From: UBA1672 sp964352665
GTDB taxonomy: Bacteria; Pseudomonadota; Alphaproteobacteria; Micavibrionales; Micavibrionaceae
Reading direction: 5' to 3'
DNA: 64,000 nucleotides
Assembly: GCA_964352665.1 (NCBI GenBank)
Contig: CAYGSJ010000002.1
Coordinates: forward strand, 1-64,000
Each line of letters starts with the position of its first letter. Positions within the stretch are counted from its first letter, which is position 1. Position numbers and translations under genes: made by a program. Below the pieces are notes generated by a model. The model had not been told where the DNA came from. It did no database searches and saw only the letters and a program-made list of their open reading frames with translations. This document shows positions 60,910 to 64,000 of this stretch, in pieces.

Positions 60910-63900
60910 TTAATTTGATGTGGCTTCCCTATAACTATCCAGAAAATCCTTAAACATATCAACTTCGGATACAATAGAGAGAAGAGTATCTCTATCCGCC
61001 AGATTTGTTGTGCCGCGCGGTCTTGTAATAACTTCAAACTGATGCGCCTTCGGAGTCTGTAACATTAGGTCTTTATACTTAGAGCGTATATTGCTCAACG
61101 CTACCCTGTCATTACTAAGGTTTAGAGCAATGGCACGTCTCAATACTAGGTTAACCTCAATATCCGAAGGTGGTCGTGTTAATGATATATTCTCATCGGT
61201 CATAACAGCCAGCAAAGCCGCTGCCGCCTCATCCCAATATCCTGCCTGCCACGCAACATCTGCCCTTAAACGATTGACTTCACGGTCAGCCGTCATGTTT
61301 TCCAGTAACGCCAATGCGTGATCATATTCCTGATTTTGTGAAAAAGCCTGAATTTTAAGAAGCTGTATCTCGCGTTTATAGTCTTCTTTCTCCTTCGTTT
61401 CTGCAAGAAACTGGAGCGTATCCTGTGCGTCGCTCAAAGCATCCATTGCTTTTTGAGGGTTTCTATCAAACAGTTCGATTACGGCTAGCCTAATTGCTGT
61501 CTGTAACTTTTCTTTACCCTCAAGGCGATGATCAACCTGATGACGCAACAGATTTGCTGCACGGTTTAAAAGATCGGCACTTACAAGACGTTCTGCCAAA
61601 TTTTGCACAAGTTTATCCCCGTCTTGGCCAACAGGCGTAAGCTCGCTAAATTCCTCATACAACGCAACCGCATCAACGGGGGTAACATTTTCAAGATCTT
61701 TGCCAAGAAATAAATCTGTAAAGGTTTTGCCCATATGGGTTGTGATCCGCGTACCAAGTGCTGTATCTCCGGCAAAGGACGCCGCATCTCTCATAATGGA
61801 AAGGCCCTTTAAAAAATTTTTTTCTTTAAAATACGAAACACCAAGCCAATAGTTTACCTGCGCCTCAAGCTCATCGCCCCTCCACGCATAACGCAACCTT
61901 TCCAGACGGTCTATGGCTTCCTTATTGTTGATCTTATTGTCATTTACAAACAATATTGTAAGAGCAAGTGCAGACTTCGTTCTAAAGCGGTCATCCTGAT
62001 CTTGCGATAATTCTGTCCACATCTTTTCGGTCTTGTCTTTCTGGTTCTTTTGCCGGTATGCCTCGCCTTGAAGATATTTATGGTACGCTGCCATTGGCTT
62101 AATAATCTCTGATGAATTTTTTTCAACAATGAACAGGAGTTCATCTGCAGCGTCTAACCGTCCATCCCTTAAGGCAACTTCGGCAAGGACCAACGCCAAA
62201 CGACTGGCAATATTCGCAGGATAGTCGTGGATAGGTTTATAAGTATTTGGTAAGACCGCGGCCGCTTGCTGCCAATCACCTAGATCTGCAAGAGCGTAGG
62301 ATTTCCAATAGTTAACCTCTTCCTGATCATGCAGCGCAGGAAATAAAAAGTCTTCCAGAGCAGCATCACTTTTCCAGTCCAATGCCTTGGCGACACCTCT
62401 TAAAGCTCTGAATTCCGGGCTTTCCTTTAAACCAGGAAGCTCTTCAACCGCAAAATTAAAATACCCCAACGCCTCTGCCCCGCGACCGTGTGATAAAAAC
62501 ATTTTGCCCAAGGTCATCAGGTCCTCTATACGCCGCCCTTCGGACTTATCATATAGGCTGGAAAGCAATAAATTTTCATTATGATCAAGTTGCTTTGCAT
62601 CTCCTGGCTGCCACTCATCAAAAAGGAAAAAGTTTTTCTTTTCTTCCGCTGCATTACCGCCATTATTTTCCAATGATTCCTTGGCCTTTTGCTCGGCAAA
62701 AATAAGGGCTTGAGAGAGCTCTCTTCCGGGGGTTAAAGCAAGCCCGGAAGGCCTATATACTTCAACGCCTCTTTCCGTTTTTTCTACGATAAGATCATCC
62801 ACTTTTGGCCTTAACACCAAGCCGACAGGAGAACGCAGCAAGTCAAAATCAACATAAGACATGGGCCCACCAGCAAATTGAGCATCATCTTCAACCATGA
62901 TAATTTTCAAATTTTGTCCGGTAAACGGATCGGACAGATCAATAATCTCTCCTACAAACTTCAGGGGCCAAATAATTTTTTTGTTTTCTGCGCTTTTAAT
63001 TTCACGAATAGGCTTAACAGGCGCCCCGTCTTTAAGATTTTCTCCCATAATAATGTCCCACACCAGGCCACCGCCTTTTCCTTGAATCCCCATTTCTATA
63101 TCAGGCAAATCAATACGATAAACGCGTGCATTTTCAGATGGAAAAGGTTGTGGGTCAGAAAAAAGCTCTGGTCTAGCGCTGCTAAAACTTGGAATTACGT
63201 ATGAGGTATCATCATTATATACAATCCACATCGAACCGAAATCCTCGAAAACAGCCATGTTCAGGCTCTTGGTTGATCGAATGGATACAACATGCTTACC
63301 GTCTTCTACAGCATCTTGAAGTTTCTGTTTCTGTTTTTCAATCGCCGCCTTTTTTTCTTTTTCTTTTTGTTTTTCTTTTGGGTCTTCGGGCTTTTTGGCC
63401 TTAACCGGATCAATATTATCTGTCCAGCCTCTCTGTGCTTCTGGTACATTTTCTGGAACAAGAACAATAGCCGGAGGCACTGCAGGCATTTCTTTTTTCT
63501 TGGTACTTTCCTTTTCCCCAAGACTCTCATCAACAAGAGCTTTCGGCTTTTTAGTCTCTTCGATTTTAACTTGTGCTGTTTTTTCTTGTACTGTTTTTAA
63601 AGGCGGCTCCTCCTGAGAACTTTTCTTTTCTACTTTTGAAACCGATACTTCAGATGTCTCAGATACCTCATGCGGATGATAGACATCCAAAATAACACGC
63701 CTTCCTATTTTGAAATCCCTAACATCACTGCTTTTAGGTATGGAAAGAGAAACTTTAAGCGGTTCGGTAGACAAGACCTGCACCGCGGACACATTAGGCA
63801 AAGTTGTAAAATCGATAGAGGACGGATCAAGATTTGACGATCTATCAAAGATAATAATAACGTCGTTCTTCTGATTGCGCTGCATAGTGTAATTAACACT

Positions 63901-64000
63901 ATCCTCCCAGCCAAACGTTAGACGCGTATAGCCGTCTCGTTCCGCAGCCCTTAAAGGTAAGCTTTCCTGGGCAAACGACGAGACGGAAACAAAAACACAT
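60910..64000 (-). CDS. Large secreted AMIN-like/TPR protein, N-terminus beyond window edge
   Basis: At least 1030 residues. The ATG at 63885 is not the true start: reading upstream, the frame stays open to base 64000 and gives VFVSVSSFAQES, the end of a signal peptide with an AxA-like cleavage site, then RLTFGWEDSVNYT. An AMIN-like beta domain (DVIIIFDRSSNLDP to GRRVILDVYHP) follows, then a long Lys/Glu/Pro-rich linker and a large C-terminal TPR superhelix (about the last 550 residues, e.g. ALGYFNFAVEELPG, SALALTILFVND). It is probably periplasmic. It sits tail to tail with fliP and resembles large TPR proteins near alphaproteobacterial flagellar genes; a role in flagellar or envelope assembly is inference. 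Confidence 0.8.
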   Translation of the reverse strand, partial: CVFVSVSSFAQESLPLRAAERDGYTRLTFGWEDSVNYTMQRNQKNDVIIIFDRSSNLDPSSIDFTTLPNVSAVQVLSTEPLKVSLSIPKSSDVRDFKIGRRVILDVYHPHEVSETSEVSVSKVEKKSSQEEPPLKTVQEKTAQVKIEETKKPKALVDESLGEKESTKKKEMPAVPPAIVLVPENVPEAQRGWTDNIDPVKAKKPEDPKEKQKEKEKKAAIEKQKQKLQDAVEDGKHVVSIRSTKSLNMAVFEDFGSMWIVYNDDTSYVIPSFSSARPELFSDPQPFPSENARVYRIDLPDIEMGIQGKGGGLVWDIIMGENLKDGAPVKPIREIKSAENKKIIWPLKFVGEIIDLSDPFTGQNLKIIMVEDDAQFAGGPMSYVDFDLLRSPVGLVLRPKVDDLIVEKTERGVEVYRPSGLALTPGRELSQALIFAEQKAKESLENNGGNAAEEKKNFFLFDEWQPGDAKQLDHNENLLLSSLYDKSEGRRIEDLMTLGKMFLSHGRGAEALGYFNFAVEELPGLKESPEFRALRGVAKALDWKSDAALEDFLFPALHDQEEVNYWKSYALADLGDWQQAAAVLPNTYKPIHDYPANIASRLALVLAEVALRDGRLDAADELLFIVEKNSSEIIKPMAAYHKYLQGEAYRQKNQKDKTEKMWTELSQDQDDRFRTKSALALTILFVNDNKINNKEAIDRLERLRYAWRGDELEAQVNYWLGVSYFKEKNFLKGLSIMRDAASFAGDTALGTRITTHMGKTFTDLFLGKDLENVTPVDAVALYEEFSELTPVGQDGDKLVQNLAERLVSADLLNRAANLLRHQVDHRLEGKEKLQTAIRLAVIELFDRNPQKAMDALSDAQDTLQFLAETKEKEDYKREIQLLKIQAFSQNQEYDHALALLENMTADREVNRLRADVAWQAGYWDEAAAALLAVMTDENISLTRPPSDIEVNLVLRRAIALNLSNDRVALSNIRSKYKDLMLQTPKAHQFEVITRPRGTTNLADRDTLLSIVSEVDMFKDFLDSYREATSN

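Overview
The window is a gene-dense, moderately AT-rich stretch of chromosome from a free-living, flagellated, respiring alphaproteobacterium. The signs are lineage-typical families (TrcR/DUF1013, DUF1192, DUF465, CckA, an NDUFAF5-like methyltransferase beside ComF/GrxC/nitrilase), the ssb-gyrA-coaD and petABC-trmL-hemF neighbourhoods, a UvrA with the alphaproteobacterial first zinc module, and a GTTC-N7-GTTC type SOS box in front of recA. A deep-branching group (Micavibrio- or Rhodospirillales-like) fits the gene set, but the genus cannot be decided from this sequence. No prophage, insertion sequence, CRISPR array or rRNA was seen.

Layout. 1-4.9 kb: a leftward operon ssb - DUF2059 - gyrA - secreted unknown - coaD, followed by a cut tRNA-Lys. 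5-9.2 kb: a GGDEF protein, uvrA and a small membrane protein. 9.2-10.04 kb: a small XRE repressor and tRNA-Leu(CAA) in a regulation-rich stretch carrying a twice-occurring bipartite motif and a perfect palindrome. 10.1-16.5 kb: ExoD-like protein, DsbB, two related small membrane proteins, an HNH nuclease, an esterase, an LpxR-like lipid A deacylase, a second XRE protein and a HerA-like ATPase. 16.5-24.1 kb: nitrilase, GrxC, UbiH-type hydroxylase, ComF, a 910-residue methyltransferase with two decayed Nudix-like regions, an NDUFAF5-like methyltransferase and glyoxalase II. 24.1-27.7 kb: guaC, DUF1192, trcR, DUF465, DUF924. 27.7-32.1 kb: the cytochrome bc1 operon (petA-petB-petC) with an oversized cytochrome b, then trmL-hemF. 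32.2-33.9 kb: a tandem pair of unrecognised paralogues with a possible 2OG-Fe(II) oxygenase signature. 33.9-41.9 kb: cca and the MoxR-DUF58-BatA/DUF4159-VWA operon. 41.9-47 kb: a hybrid histidine kinase, a NarL-type regulator and a lytic transglycosylase. 47.1-54.5 kb: dapA, smpB, SOS-controlled recA, cckA and a MuiA-like protein. 54.5-64 kb: flagellar genes in two directions (flgB-flgC-fliE and fliQ-fliR-flhB leftward; fhlB-like, fliO, fliP rightward), interrupted by a sodium:solute symporter, and ending with a large AMIN-like/TPR protein that runs off the right edge.

Most genes are housekeeping. The least explained pieces are the methyltransferase/pseudo-Nudix protein (19756-22488), the tandem putative oxygenase/pseudo-oxygenase pair (32219-33863), the duplicated motif around the XRE gene and tRNA-Leu (9271-9877), the extra membrane segments in cytochrome b, and the GGDEF protein with a repeated I-site segment. 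All functions are read from sequence motifs and remembered family features; no database search was run.
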